From Symploca sp. SIO1C2 (GTDB taxonomy: Bacteria > Cyanobacteriota > Cyanobacteriia > Cyanobacteriales > Coleofasciculaceae): a stretch of DNA of 64,000 nt. Numbering within the stretch: the stretch's first letter is position 1; each line of letters starts with the position of its first letter. The stretch lies in NCBI GenBank assembly GCA_010672925.1, contig JAAHFP010000012.1:33192-97191 (forward strand), written 5' to 3'. The position numbers and the translations under genes are program-made. Of the stretch, positions 52,245 through 61,151 are shown piece after piece. The notes under the pieces are model-generated. The model was not told the DNA's origin and made no database searches. It saw only the letters and a list, made by a program, of their open reading frames with translations.

Positions 52245-53723
52245 TTAAATTTGCTCTCTAAAAATATAGATTTCTTTTTGCAATCCTTGAGCCGCATCAT
52301 TCAACTGTTCCAAGGCAGTATTAGTCTCACACAAAGCATCAGCAGTTTGCCGTGACGATTGACTTAATTGTCCCATAGCCTCACTAATTTGTTGTGCACC
52401 TTGAGATTGCTCCTCCATACTTTGACTAACATTGCTAAAACCCGGTATTAGACTCTGAACTTGATCGATCACCTGGGCAATTTGCTCACCAATATCTTGG
52501 ACATCTTCCACACTATGACCTACTTCTTTATTGAAGCTATCCATCTCCATGACTCCACTAGAGACAGCAGATTGCATATTCTTCACCATATGCTCAATTT
52601 CTAAAGTCGCAACAGCTGTCTGATCAGCTAACCGACGGATTTCCCTAGCAACAACAGCAAAACCTGCTCCATACTCTCCTGCTTTTTCTGCTTCAATAGC
52701 AGCATTGAGGGAGAGTAAATTAGTTTGATCTGCAACTTTAGTGATGGTAGTCACCACACTATTAATATTATTCGCTTTTTCACTAATTAATCCCAGTTTC
52801 GAGGAAATAGAAGCCGTAGCATCTGCCAACTGATGCATGGTTTTCTCCATACGCCGTAAATCTTGTTGACTGTTACCAGCAGCATGAGCAGTAGTTTGAG
52901 CGAGATTTGCTACTCTTCCCATTGTCTGAACTAGTTCACTAGCATTAGCAGCAATTTCTTGGCAAGTGGCAGTAACCTCGTTAGTAGAAGATACCTGTTG
53001 AGTTATTGTTGCTTCTAATTGCTTCCCAGAGGCAGAAATCTCCGTAGCAGATGAGGTAACTTGGATACTGGAATTTTCCGCTGCCCCGATCACTCTATTC
53101 ATTTGGTTTTTCAGCTGCCAACTAATCAATAGACCAATGATGAGCGTCGTTATAGCTGCTAAAATTGTACCTATTACCACCAACCTCACCAAAAACCTTT
53201 GAGATTCTTCAAATGTTCTCAGTTTTTCCTTGAGCAAACTTTCTAGTCTTTCAATCATCTCTTCTCGTAGGGCATCAACTTTTTCAATTTCGAGGGACTG
53301 AATTTGCTTACTGGCAGCAGGGATATCTTCGGCATCTACTAGCTTAAAGACTTGTTGAGATACATCATGCCATTTATTCCCTTCTGCAATTATCTCATCT
53401 ACAAGCTGGCGTTCTTCAGGATTAGTAATCAGTGGTTTTAGTTTTGTTGTCTTTTCTTGAAAATTTTGGTATTCTTCTTGGTATAAATTTTGGTATTTCT
53501 GATTTTTAGGAAAAATTATATATGCTTTAGTATTTAGTACCATCTTGGAAATAGCATAAGTGACTGTATCTACTTCTTGAATACCTTGCTCTGCTAAAGC
53601 TATTTCTTTTTCTAACTTAAAGGCTTTCATCGTGGTAGAGTAAACTACTACACCTAAACCAATCATGAATAATAAAGGAATTGAATAGGCAAATAAAATG
53701 CGACTAGTAATTTTTTTAAACAT
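52245..53723 (-). CDS. Methyl-accepting chemotaxis protein
   Basis: A receptor of about 492 residues: transmembrane helix 1 ([20 protein letters not shown]), a periplasmic CHASE3-like four-helix domain of about 145 residues, transmembrane helix 2 ([20 protein letters not shown]), then the signalling domain with the hairpin tip [20 protein letters not shown] and [13 protein letters not shown]. It signals to the adjacent CheW/CheA. No CheR or CheB gene is nearby. The frame opens at TTG 53735; ATG 53723 gives the more natural N-terminus ([11 protein letters not shown]). Confidence 0.92.
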   Translation of the reverse strand: MFKKITSRILFAYSIPLLFMIGLGVVVYSTTMKAFKLEKEIALAEQGIQEVDTVTYAISKMVLNTKAYIIFPKNQKYQNLYQEEYQNFQEKTTKLKPLITNPEERQLVDEIIAEGNKWHDVSQQVFKLVDAEDIPAASKQIQSLEIEKVDALREEMIERLESLLKEKLRTFEESQRFLVRLVVIGTILAAITTLIIGLLISWQLKNQMNRVIGAAENSSIQVTSSATEISASGKQLEATITQQVSSTNEVTATCQEIAANASELVQTMGRVANLAQTTAHAAGNSQQDLRRMEKTMHQLADATASISSKLGLISEKANNINSVVTTITKVADQTNLLSLNAAIEAEKAGEYGAGFAVVAREIRRLADQTAVATLEIEHMVKNMQSAVSSGVMEMDSFNKEVGHSVEDVQDIGEQIAQVIDQVQSLIPGFSNVSQSMEEQSQGAQQISEAMGQLSQSSRQTADALCETNTALEQLNDAAQGLQKEIYIFREQI

Positions 53724-53735
53724 ATTTTTAAGCAA

Positions 53736-54145
53736 GCTGATTACAGCTCTTTTAGCATAATCCCAATTGCCAAGAGAGCAACATTTGCTCTACCAAGGGA
53801 TAGATTTCTCCGCTGGTGCTGTTAAGATTTTTGACAATACCTACCTTGCATTCTACAACGAGTGCGATTGTTTACAGCACCAGCGTAGCTGATCGCTTAG
53901 TGCAGTACAGCAAAATCACTCACCAGTTTAAAATCGGTATAATTCTGACTATATAAGCATTTTGAATTTTGAATTTTGAATTTTGTTTCGTAGCATGGTG
54001 AGCATTTGCAAAGCATGGTGCGTAGCAGCAAAGCGTTAGCGCAGCGGGACGGAGTCCGGCAAATTTTGAATTCTGTCCGGCGGTACTAAGATAAGCTTAT
54101 ATTATCTAACACCTAACACCTAATACCTAATACCTAACACCTACT
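53736..54145. repeat. Intergenic region with a dispersed element and heptamer arrays
   Basis: 53990-54045 (GTAGCATGGTGAGCATTTGC and onward) is an inverted, about 90% similar copy of 14578-14633 inside the giant kinase gene. TTGAATT heptamers lie at 53962-53985, and CTAACAC/CTAATAC heptamers at 54107-54143 reach the start codon of the next gene. No gene was found. Confidence 0.7.
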
Positions 54146-55273
54146 ATGAAATGTATTAAGTGCGGCACAGACAATAATCTCCAAGATCGTGTTGCTAATC
54201 AGGGACGATGCAAAAACTGTCATCATCGGTTTGCTTTTGAACCAATGACGATGAGTGCCAAAACTCGGTTTACTGATCAATTCTTTGCCAAGCTACTCAA
54301 TGATCTCTCAGCTAATAACACTCTCTATTTTACACAAAAACAACTGTTCTATTTACTAGAAAAAAGGTTGGCTAAAAAAGAGAGAAAAACCGACGCTGTA
54401 GGAATAATAGGATGTGGGTTAATCTTGGTTGTTATCGGCTTTTTTGCCATAGTTACAGCCATTGGTTGGCCATTTATAGTTATCGGTCTACTGGTAGTTT
54501 TCTTTGGTTGGCTGAAATCTCAAAGCCAACCAAAGTATCCGAGAACACTTGTTATTAATCAATCGATGACAGAAGCATGGCTGGAACGTTGGGATCAGGC
54601 AAATCATACCCCAGAAAAATTTCTACAACAGCCTCGCCAGCAATCCATTCCAGTTAATATTGAGCCTGATATCGCCACCTACAGTTTTGATCGGTTGGTG
54701 GTTTGCGATCGAGCTGAGATTGCCCAAATGTTGATTGCCAATAACTTCCATTTCGACAATAACTGTGCAGTTCTCAGTATTACCGGTTATCCCCAAAGCA
54801 TTTTTGAGCCTACGATGCAAATGCTGCGTAACAACCCCAATTTACAGGTGTATGGGCTACATGATTGTAGTCCTGATGGTATGAAGTTATTGCATCAACT
54901 GCAAACAGATACCAACTGGTTTGCCCAGAGTAATGTGGTAATTGCCGATGTTGGACTCTTGCCTCGTCAGTTCATGGCAAGCAAACGAAACATGCCAATC
55001 CAAGTTACCGAAACATCGGCAGCAGCAGCGAAAGCTTTACCTACTGAGATTCGTCAAAATTTACTTCCTCAGGAATTAGCATGGCTCGAATCGGGTAATT
55101 TTGTCGAATTAGAATCATTCACTCCCCTACGGCTAATGCAAAGCCTCAATTCTAGCATTGCTAAGAGTAATCGCAACATCATTGAGAGCTCAGATCAAGC
55201 TTTGGGAGGTATGGACTTAACTGTAGAAAACGATAACGATAATTATTTTTATGTCATCGATAGCTTCGGTTAA
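54146..55273 (+). CDS. Zinc-ribbon membrane protein with a TOPRIM-like C-terminal domain
   Basis: A 375-residue protein. The N-terminal zinc ribbon is MKCIKCGT...GRCKNCHHRF. Two transmembrane helices (about 90-128: GIIGCGLILVVIGFFAIV and PFIVIGLLVVFFGWL) split it from a cytosolic domain. That domain includes FDRLVVCDRAEIAQML, NCAVLSITGYPQSIF and LQVYGLHDCSPDGMKLLHQL, a pattern reminiscent of the TOPRIM fold of Spo11/topoisomerase VI A (E...GYP...DxDP.G), with Asp in place of the usual Glu. The C-terminal 70 residues are unrecognised. Function unknown; the TOPRIM likeness is an inference from motif spacing. Confidence 0.65.
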   Translation: MKCIKCGTDNNLQDRVANQGRCKNCHHRFAFEPMTMSAKTRFTDQFFAKLLNDLSANNTLYFTQKQLFYLLEKRLAKKERKTDAVGIIGCGLILVVIGFFAIVTAIGWPFIVIGLLVVFFGWLKSQSQPKYPRTLVINQSMTEAWLERWDQANHTPEKFLQQPRQQSIPVNIEPDIATYSFDRLVVCDRAEIAQMLIANNFHFDNNCAVLSITGYPQSIFEPTMQMLRNNPNLQVYGLHDCSPDGMKLLHQLQTDTNWFAQSNVVIADVGLLPRQFMASKRNMPIQVTETSAAAAKALPTEIRQNLLPQELAWLESGNFVELESFTPLRLMQSLNSSIAKSNRNIIESSDQALGGMDLTVENDNDNYFYVIDSFG

Positions 55274-55557
55274 GCTAAGCATTTCAGATGCCTTGTAGCA
55301 AGAGGTCTATTTATCTCACATCTTGCACCAGTACAGAAATACTTACTAAGGTCAATTACAACAATCAATTCTGATGCTGAAATCGTCAAATATTATTACT
55401 GTTCCCTGTTCCCTAACGACCCAGGTCAATTTTAGACTTGGTGCAAGATCTGAGCGTCCCACGGACGTGACGCGATCGCAATGGATGAAAGAAACAAGCA
55501 AAACCCTCTTTCCTTCTGCCTTCTGCCCTCTGCCTTCTGCCTTGTTTCTTAAGAGAT
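55274..55557. other. Intergenic region, repeat fragments
   Basis: Contains ACTTGGTGCAAGATCT (55436-55451, inverted copy of 47881-47896), a HIP1 site at 55472 and CCTTCTG/CCCTCTG heptamers at 55511-55545. No gene was found. Confidence 0.5.
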
Positions 55558-56205
55558 TCATGAAAATTTGTCACGCTTTTGTTCGGAGATTAGGTAATGA
55601 TCTAAAAACATTTCTACTGCGGCCTTGACGGTTGCATTCCTTTCCCTCGTTGAGATAGGTTCTTGTCCAGCCATTAACTCTGGCCAAAATGCGATTTCCT
55701 TAATTAACCCACAAAACTGAGCAGCTGCCTTCTCAGGGTTCCCAATCTTCAAGCGACCGTCTTTTTTGCCTGCCTTAAAGAAGGCAATCATATCCTGTCT
55801 TAATCTGGCATGTGCATTGAGGGTGTTGTGTGCCCACTCAGGTGCCTGAATAAAACGAGAAATCACCACCCGTGAAAGCTTCATAAAGTCCCTGCCAGTA
55901 ATAGTTGTAGCAAACGTCTTCCCAATTGCTAGCAACTGTTCATCTAAGGGTTTCTCTTTGGAATACTCATGGGATGGCATCTCTCCGATTTGTTGTAGGA
56001 TTTCATCGACAATTGCCTGGAAGAGGTTGTCTTTGCTGGGAAAGTGATCATAAACCGTTCGTTTTGATACGTTTGCAACCTTAGCAATTTGATCCATACT
56101 CGTTCCGGAGAATCCACACAACAAAAATTCTTCGGTTGCTGCCTCAATAATGGCTGCTCGCTTCGGACTTTTTTTCCGAGCATCGGTTTTTGAGTCGGTA
56201 ATCAT
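55558..56205 (-). CDS. TetR/AcrR family transcriptional regulator
   Basis: A 215-residue repressor-type protein. The N-terminal helix-turn-helix reads IIEAATEEFLLCGFSGTSMDQIAKVANVSKRTVYDHFPSKDNLF in its core, followed by a ligand-binding helical domain with TITGRDFMKLSRVV, typical of AcrR/TetR_C members. ATG at 56205 is preceded by AAGGAAG; the longer frame to 56331 would run through a putative operator. It diverges from the iron alcohol dehydrogenase gene and two near-identical 17-bp sites lie between them, so it probably represses both. Confidence 0.9.
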   Translation of the reverse strand: MITDSKTDARKKSPKRAAIIEAATEEFLLCGFSGTSMDQIAKVANVSKRTVYDHFPSKDNLFQAIVDEILQQIGEMPSHEYSKEKPLDEQLLAIGKTFATTITGRDFMKLSRVVISRFIQAPEWAHNTLNAHARLRQDMIAFFKAGKKDGRLKIGNPEKAAAQFCGLIKEIAFWPELMAGQEPISTRERNATVKAAVEMFLDHYLISEQKRDKFS

Positions 56206-56245
56206 CTTTGCAACTTCCTTAGTCAAGCTAAAATCAGACTTTAAT

Positions 56246-56266
56246 ATACTATACAGTGTAGTGTAT
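56246..56266. promoter_or_regulatory. Putative TetR operator site A
   Basis: The minus strand reads ACACTACACTGTATAGT (56264-56248), a partly palindromic sequence 41 bases upstream of the tetR start. It matches site B at 16 of 17 bases in inverted orientation. Confidence 0.65.
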
Positions 56267-56412
56267 TTCAGTAATTGTGAAAATGCCAATCCGCTTTTTT
56301 TCCCAGATGCACCTTTTTCAGGCTTTACCACAAGAGCTTATCAGGGTTTGGTAGCAGACCTAAGAAGGTTTTTTCGAAAAAGTGTCCAGAGTGTTGACAA
56401 CGACGATTTACC

Positions 56413-56431
56413 ACACTACACTGTTTAGTGT
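56413..56431. promoter_or_regulatory. Putative TetR operator site B
   Basis: ACACTACACTGTTTAGTGT has inverted arms ACACTA and TAGTGT separated by seven bases. It lies 49 bases upstream of the alcohol dehydrogenase start, where it could cover the promoter. Confidence 0.65.
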
Positions 56432-56479
56432 ATTCGAGAATAAAAACAATTTTCATACCGCAACGTAAGGATTTAAGCC

Positions 56480-57703
56480 ATGCTTAAACGACTCTCCAAC
56501 TTTTCGCTCAAAATGTTTACCGTGCTGTTCCCCTCAGAAAAGCCGCTCTTGTTTACTGGTGTCAATTCAACAATTGAGCTAGCATCCCTTGCCCGAGCAT
56601 CCGGAAGCAAACGGCCTTTGCTAGTGACCGGGAAGTTTCTGCTGAAACTTGAGCTCCTAGATAGAGTGCTTGAGCACTTCAAGAATGAAGGCTGTGAAGT
56701 AACAGTCTTCGACGGCGTCATTCCTAATCCCACCTACGACGTGATTGAGGATGGCATACGAGTCTGCAAAGAGAACAACTGTGACAGCGTCTTTGCCGTA
56801 GGTGGTGGGTCTACCATTGATGCAGCTAAAGTGATTGCGGCTTGCTGCTCCAATAACGTCGGCGTTGAACAGGTCATTGGGTTGCTCAAAGTCAAGCAGC
56901 CAACGTTACCCTTCTACGTGGTTCCAACAACTTCTGGTACAGGTTCAGAAACCACCAACTCAGCCGTCATCTCTGAGACCAAAACCCACCAAAAGAAGTT
57001 TGTTGTTGATCCGAAGCTGATTCCTTCTGCTGTAGCCCTCGACGCCAACATGCTGAAGTCACTGCCACCAAAGATTACAGCAGCAACCGGGATGGATGCC
57101 TTGACCCATGCAATTGAGTCCTACACATCGGTCAATCGATTCAGTGACGCTGAACGAGATGCAAAGTTGGCTATCAAACTGCTTCTTGAGTATCTGCCTG
57201 TTGTCTATGAAGACGGAAACGACCTTGAAGCTCGCCAATTGGTCTCACTTGCCTCTTTCCTAGCCGCTTACGCATTCAATAAATCAGGTCTTGGCTACGT
57301 GCACGCGATCTCCCATCAGCTAAGTGCGTATTACAACACACCCCATGGACTGACCAATGCTATCATTCTGCCACAAATCTTACGGTTCAATAAATCAGTG
57401 TGTGCAGACCGCTTTGCCAATCTGGAACGAATGCTGAGTGGAGTAAGTATTGGTTCCGATGAGCAACTGGCTGACAGATTTATTGAACGAGTCGATACTC
57501 TGGGTCAGCGACTTAACATTCCTGGCGGATTTAAAGAACTCGAGACGAAGCACTACGAAGCGATTATTAGAAATGCTCTCAAAGAAGCCAGGTCATTCTA
57601 CGCAGTGCCAAGACTAATGAGCCCAGCACAATGCCAAGACATTCTCGCCTCTATTGCAGCAAGTTCCGGGACAGAAACAAACCAGATGGCTCACGCAACA
57701 TAG
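56480..57703 (+). CDS. Iron-containing alcohol dehydrogenase
   Basis: A 407-residue NAD(P)-dependent group III alcohol dehydrogenase. Evidence: the nucleotide site FAVGGGSTIDAAKVIAA, PTTSGTGSETTNSAVI, the metal ligands Asp and His in GMDALTHAIESYTS and YVHAISHQLSAYYNTPHG, and family-typical length. With the aldehyde dehydrogenase downstream it could oxidise a fatty or aromatic alcohol to an acid, or detoxify an aldehyde. Codon use is richer in G/C than in neighbouring genes, and the TetR-adh-aldh set could have been acquired; this is an inference. Start ATG has TAAGG upstream (56466-56470). Confidence 0.93.
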   Translation: MLKRLSNFSLKMFTVLFPSEKPLLFTGVNSTIELASLARASGSKRPLLVTGKFLLKLELLDRVLEHFKNEGCEVTVFDGVIPNPTYDVIEDGIRVCKENNCDSVFAVGGGSTIDAAKVIAACCSNNVGVEQVIGLLKVKQPTLPFYVVPTTSGTGSETTNSAVISETKTHQKKFVVDPKLIPSAVALDANMLKSLPPKITAATGMDALTHAIESYTSVNRFSDAERDAKLAIKLLLEYLPVVYEDGNDLEARQLVSLASFLAAYAFNKSGLGYVHAISHQLSAYYNTPHGLTNAIILPQILRFNKSVCADRFANLERMLSGVSIGSDEQLADRFIERVDTLGQRLNIPGGFKELETKHYEAIIRNALKEARSFYAVPRLMSPAQCQDILASIAASSGTETNQMAHAT

Positions 57704-57902
57704 CAACCGGCTTCTGTCGGGACGTCGCATATATCAAGTTTGGATAATTACTTATAGTTCCCTTTTCCCTTGCAATTTTCTTTCTTCCCTTCTGCCCTCT
57801 GCCTAGCCTGCGGCAACGGCTCCGCCAAACTGCCCTCTGCCTTATTGCAGCCAAAGTGTAAGTATTCAACCGAACTTGACATTACCCATTAGGAGAACAA
57901 AC
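57704..57902. other. Intergenic region between adh and the IS remnant
   Basis: Contains CCTTCTGCC/CCCTCTGCC heptamer-type sequence and a CCTGCGGCAACGGCTCCGCC segment, otherwise nothing recognised. Confidence 0.45.
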
Positions 57903-58250
57903 CTTGACATCCTCTCCGGCCTAAAGGCACGGAGATTCCCAAACCTCGCGATTTAGGTTTCTGCTTCATTCACCGTCGCATACCACAGTTAAAACCGTGT
58001 ACTGTCTTACACAGAGTCCACAGACTTTCAACCCATTGCAGAGTCTCGATTCCGCAAGCCCTGCGGTACGGTGTCGTTACAAGACTAGTACTTGCTGCTT
58101 GGATATTTTACCTGTACAAGCTTTTCCGTACAGAACCCCATATATCCAGTTTTCAAGGTGCGGTTACTGGAAACTTGATTTTCGTTCCCAGTAGCTAGTA
58201 TTGTAGCAGACTTTAAAGCCGTCCTAGAAGGACGGGGTTTCAGACCCAAT
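57903..58250 (-). mobile_element. Non-autonomous IS200/IS605-type remnant
   Basis: The minus strand ends with GGAATCTCCGTGCCTTTAGG and GAGAGGATGTCAAG, the typical right end (and omega-RNA scaffold end) of IS200/IS605-family elements carrying tnpB; it folds as hairpin 57914-57934. The other end has the perfect hairpin CCGTCCT-AGA-AGGACGG at 58219-58235 followed by GGGTTTCAGACCC. No tnpA or tnpB coding sequence remains within these 348 bases. Small open frames inside look spurious. Confidence 0.75.
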
Positions 58251-58257
58251 TTTTTCG

Positions 58258-59652
58258 ATGAATACTCAAACTGAAAACACCATTACTGAACAAGAAGTCC
58301 AAGCACTAGTTGAAAACCAACGCCAGTATTTTCGGAGCAACGCTACCCGTCCAGTTGAGTTTCGGATCAAGCAGCTAGAAAAGTTCCGAGACCTTATTCA
58401 CCGCTATGAAGACGAACTCTACGCAGCCATCTATAAAGACTTCGGCAAGTCGAAACATCATACCCAGATGACCGAAATCTTTCTTCTCTTCGAGGAGCTA
58501 GAGTCAGCCATCAAGAATGTCAAAAAGTGGGTCAAGCCCCGGAAGGTTTCAACTAACTTGCTGAACCAACCTGGCAAAAGCTACATTGTGCCAGAACCAC
58601 TGGGCGTTACACTGGTGATTGGGGCCTGGAACTTTCCCTACAACCTTTCCTTGATTCCGGTCGTTGGGTCGATGGTTGCAGGAAACACAACGATTCTGAA
58701 ACCCAGTGAACTGCCGGAAGAAACCAGCCGAGTGATGGCAAAGCTGATTAACGAGAACTTTGACCCCAACTACCTAAGGGTGGTTGAAGGTGGTATCTCG
58801 GAAACGACGGCATTGTTGAATCAACGCTTCGACAAAATCTTCTTCACCGGGAGTCCCCAGGTGGGGAAAATCGTCAATAAGGCAGCAGCCCCACATCTAA
58901 CTAACGTCACCTTGGAGTTAGGCGGCAAGAACCCGGCTATCTTCGCTGAAGATGCCGCAGTGGATGTCGGCGTCAAACGCCTCATTTGGGCGAAATTTGT
59001 CAACTCTGGACAACTTTGCCTTGCTCCAGACTACATTCTGGTACACAAAAGCATCAAAAACAGAGTTCTTGAACGGATAGTGCACGAAATCAAGAAGCAT
59101 AACTATTCAGTGGAAAACCAGAATTTTGTCAGAATCATCAATGAGCGAAACTTCGACCGTGTCTCCGCACTCATTGACCCTGACAAAATCTACTACGGCG
59201 GTGAAATGAACAGGGAAGAACGTGTTATTCAGCCAACGGTGATGCACAATGTTTCCCTGCATGATGCGGTCATGCAGGACGAAATCTTCGGTCCGATCAT
59301 TGCTGTCCTGGAGTACGAAACTCTGGATGAGGCTTTTGAAATCGTTAAGAGTTTCGAGAAGCCACTGGCTGCTTACCTGTTCTCCAACAATAAGACCACC
59401 AAGCAGCGTTTCCTAAGTGAGATTCCCTTTGGCAGTGGTGCCATCAATGACGCGGTGATGCAAAACACTAATTCCAACCTGCCGTTCGGAGGCGTTGGTA
59501 ACAGCGGCATAGGACGCTATCATGGCGAGTATAGCTTCGAGTGTTTCTCACACTTCAAATCTATCCTGGAGAAAGCCAACTTCTTTGAGGCCGACTTGAA
59601 GTATTACGGACATTCCGATACCCAAATGAAGTTGATTCGAGCGTTGAGTTAA
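58258..59652 (+). CDS. Aldehyde dehydrogenase family protein
   Basis: A 464-residue NAD(P)-dependent enzyme of the class 3/fatty aldehyde dehydrogenase type. Evidence: LGVTLVIGAWNFPYNLSLIP, NTTILKPSELPEETS, IFFTGSPQVGK, the general-base Glu in TLELGGKNPAIF, the nucleophile Cys in NSGQLCLAPDYILV and DEIFGPIIAVLEY. The C-terminus DLKYYGHSDTQMKLIRALS is hydrophilic, so no membrane anchor is seen. It oxidises aldehydes to acids and probably works with the upstream alcohol dehydrogenase. The IS remnant ends about eight bases before the ATG and there is no Shine-Dalgarno, so expression may now depend on element sequence. Confidence 0.94.
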   Translation: MNTQTENTITEQEVQALVENQRQYFRSNATRPVEFRIKQLEKFRDLIHRYEDELYAAIYKDFGKSKHHTQMTEIFLLFEELESAIKNVKKWVKPRKVSTNLLNQPGKSYIVPEPLGVTLVIGAWNFPYNLSLIPVVGSMVAGNTTILKPSELPEETSRVMAKLINENFDPNYLRVVEGGISETTALLNQRFDKIFFTGSPQVGKIVNKAAAPHLTNVTLELGGKNPAIFAEDAAVDVGVKRLIWAKFVNSGQLCLAPDYILVHKSIKNRVLERIVHEIKKHNYSVENQNFVRIINERNFDRVSALIDPDKIYYGGEMNREERVIQPTVMHNVSLHDAVMQDEIFGPIIAVLEYETLDEAFEIVKSFEKPLAAYLFSNNKTTKQRFLSEIPFGSGAINDAVMQNTNSNLPFGGVGNSGIGRYHGEYSFECFSHFKSILEKANFFEADLKYYGHSDTQMKLIRALS

Positions 59653-59672
59653 GAAGATCGGGCTTTGAGGTA

Positions 59673-60521
59673 CTAAATACTTCTGCTAGCCATTACTTTA
59701 ACAATTTCTGTAATATCTGCACTTTGCTGACGATATAATGCTAACTGCTCAGCACTATCTGTTAAATTCTCTTCTTTACTTTGAATAGCTATTCTATACT
59801 TGTGCTTGAAAGATTGCTCAATTTGGGCTTTATTAGCATCATTAGGCACATTGAGCTTAATCACAAGCACACCACTATTTTTATTCTCAAGAGCCTGAAT
59901 GGATAGTTCATGATTGGAACATTCAAGCTGTAGTTCTTGAAAAGAAGTAAGGAAGGCTTGCCAGTCTATACCGTTGCGGAAAACTAAGCTCAGGGGTTCT
60001 AAAACTTTTTGGAAGAGCTTAGTGAACTCTCCAGCCTCAAAGTTTCCATTATAGGGTCGGCGCTCTTTTAGTAAATAAAGTTTTTGTTCTGGGACGTACT
60101 TGGATTTGAGATAAATATAATCACAAATTACACCATCAAGATTGGTGCTGGGGTCGATATTCCAATCTTCGAGACAAGCTCCAGTAAATCTTACCTGATT
60201 GAAGTTGGTAGCTAAGGCTTGAGTTCTGATTAATCTTGCCTCCCGTAGATCAACTCCAGTAAAGTTAGCCTGAGAGAGATCTGCTGCCGTCAAGTCAGCT
60301 TCCCGGAGATCTGCTCCAGTCAGATCAGCTTCAATGAAATCAGTACCAAAGAGGTTTGCTCCCCTAAGGTTGGCTCCCCTGAGATTTAAGCCACTAAGAT
60401 CGAGTAAGTTGAGGTTTGCTTCCTCAAGTATCGGAATCTCGTTAGGGTTGTTATTTCTCCAATTATTCCAATTGGATGCCCCTAGTCGCACTAGGTACGA
60501 ATGTTGTCGGTTGTATACCAT
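59673..60521 (-). CDS. Pentapeptide-repeat protein with C-terminal domain
   Basis: A 282-residue protein. Residues 35-120 are pentapeptide repeats of the A(D/N)Lxx form (LRGANLRGANLFGTDFIEAD and onward), forming a right-handed quadrilateral beta-helix. The C-terminal 150 residues are different: LKSKYVPEQKLYLLKERRPYNGNF, WQAFLTSFQELQLE and a LVIKLNVP strand, seen in a number of cyanobacterial pentapeptide proteins. The C-terminal part may be a sensing or adaptor domain. No signal peptide is seen. Function unknown. Confidence 0.85.
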   Translation of the reverse strand: MVYNRQHSYLVRLGASNWNNWRNNNPNEIPILEEANLNLLDLSGLNLRGANLRGANLFGTDFIEADLTGADLREADLTAADLSQANFTGVDLREARLIRTQALATNFNQVRFTGACLEDWNIDPSTNLDGVICDYIYLKSKYVPEQKLYLLKERRPYNGNFEAGEFTKLFQKVLEPLSLVFRNGIDWQAFLTSFQELQLECSNHELSIQALENKNSGVLVIKLNVPNDANKAQIEQSFKHKYRIAIQSKEENLTDSAEQLALYRQQSADITEIVKVMASRSI

Positions 60522-60829
60522 TTGATTTTCCGGCTAGAAGCACCACATCTTACCAGAGAGAAAGGTGTGGGATTTAGGGAACTCTCAAGAATTAAATTAT
60601 ACCAATTTTTCGACTTATCTGACTTCCCCAGCTCCCTCAGCTCCTCAGCTCCCTCAGCTCCCCCAGCTCCCCCAGCTCCCTCAGCTCCCCCAGCTCCCTC
60701 AGCTCCCCCAGCTCCCTCAGCTTCCTCAGCTCCCCCAGCTCCCTCAGCTTCCTCAGCTCCCTCAGCTCCCTCAGCTCCCCCAGCCTCACAAGGGTAGGTT
60801 TTTAATATTTAGGTGAAAATGAGACAAGG
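60522..60829. repeat. CAGCTCCCT/CAGCTCCCC nonamer array
   Basis: About 18 nonamers at 60627-60785, each CAGCTCCCT, CAGCTCCCC or CAGCTTCCT. Because nine is a multiple of three all frames stay open; the apparent proteins here are artefacts. Confidence 0.9.
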
Positions 60830-61150
60830 AAGGAACCCACCCCCAACCCCTCCTTGGAGGGGAGCAGTAGACAAGGAGGATTTTTTACGAAAAACTGGGC
60901 TTTTCAACATCAACAATTTTGGCGAACCGAACAGGATTTTGTACGGTTTTACTCCCTTGTCACCTTGTCTTCCTTGTCCCCCTTGTCTTGTCCCAACCCG
61001 AAAGTAAAAAACCTACCCTTGTCAGGCTCCCTCAGCTCCCTCAGCTCCCCCAGCTCCCCCAGCTCCCTCAGCTCCCTCAGCTCCCCCCACTCTCTCATAC
61101 CCAGAGTAGCTGTAGCAATTTGTCAAGTCTGGTCATTCTGGGATAAATGG
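60830..61150. repeat. Repeat-rich region upstream of the candidate RNA
   Basis: 60833-60865 is an intergenic copy of the AACCCACCCCCAACCCCTCC element that is also translated inside the 2211-residue kinase. CCTTGTC-type units follow at 60957-60990 and CAGCTCCCT nonamers at 61027-61087. No gene was found. Confidence 0.8.
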
Positions 61151-61151
61151 T

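Noticed and set aside
57997-58194. A 65-residue plus-strand frame inside the IS remnant
   Set aside because: It runs antisense through the element end region, lacks a ribosome-binding site and resembles no protein family.
60627-60785. Possible CRISPR array
   Set aside because: Units are nine bases with no spacers; no cas genes in the window.
60501-60816. Pro/Ser/Ala-rich or Leu/Pro/Gln-rich small proteins
   Set aside because: Pure translation of the CAGCTCCCT array; no start region or conserved part.
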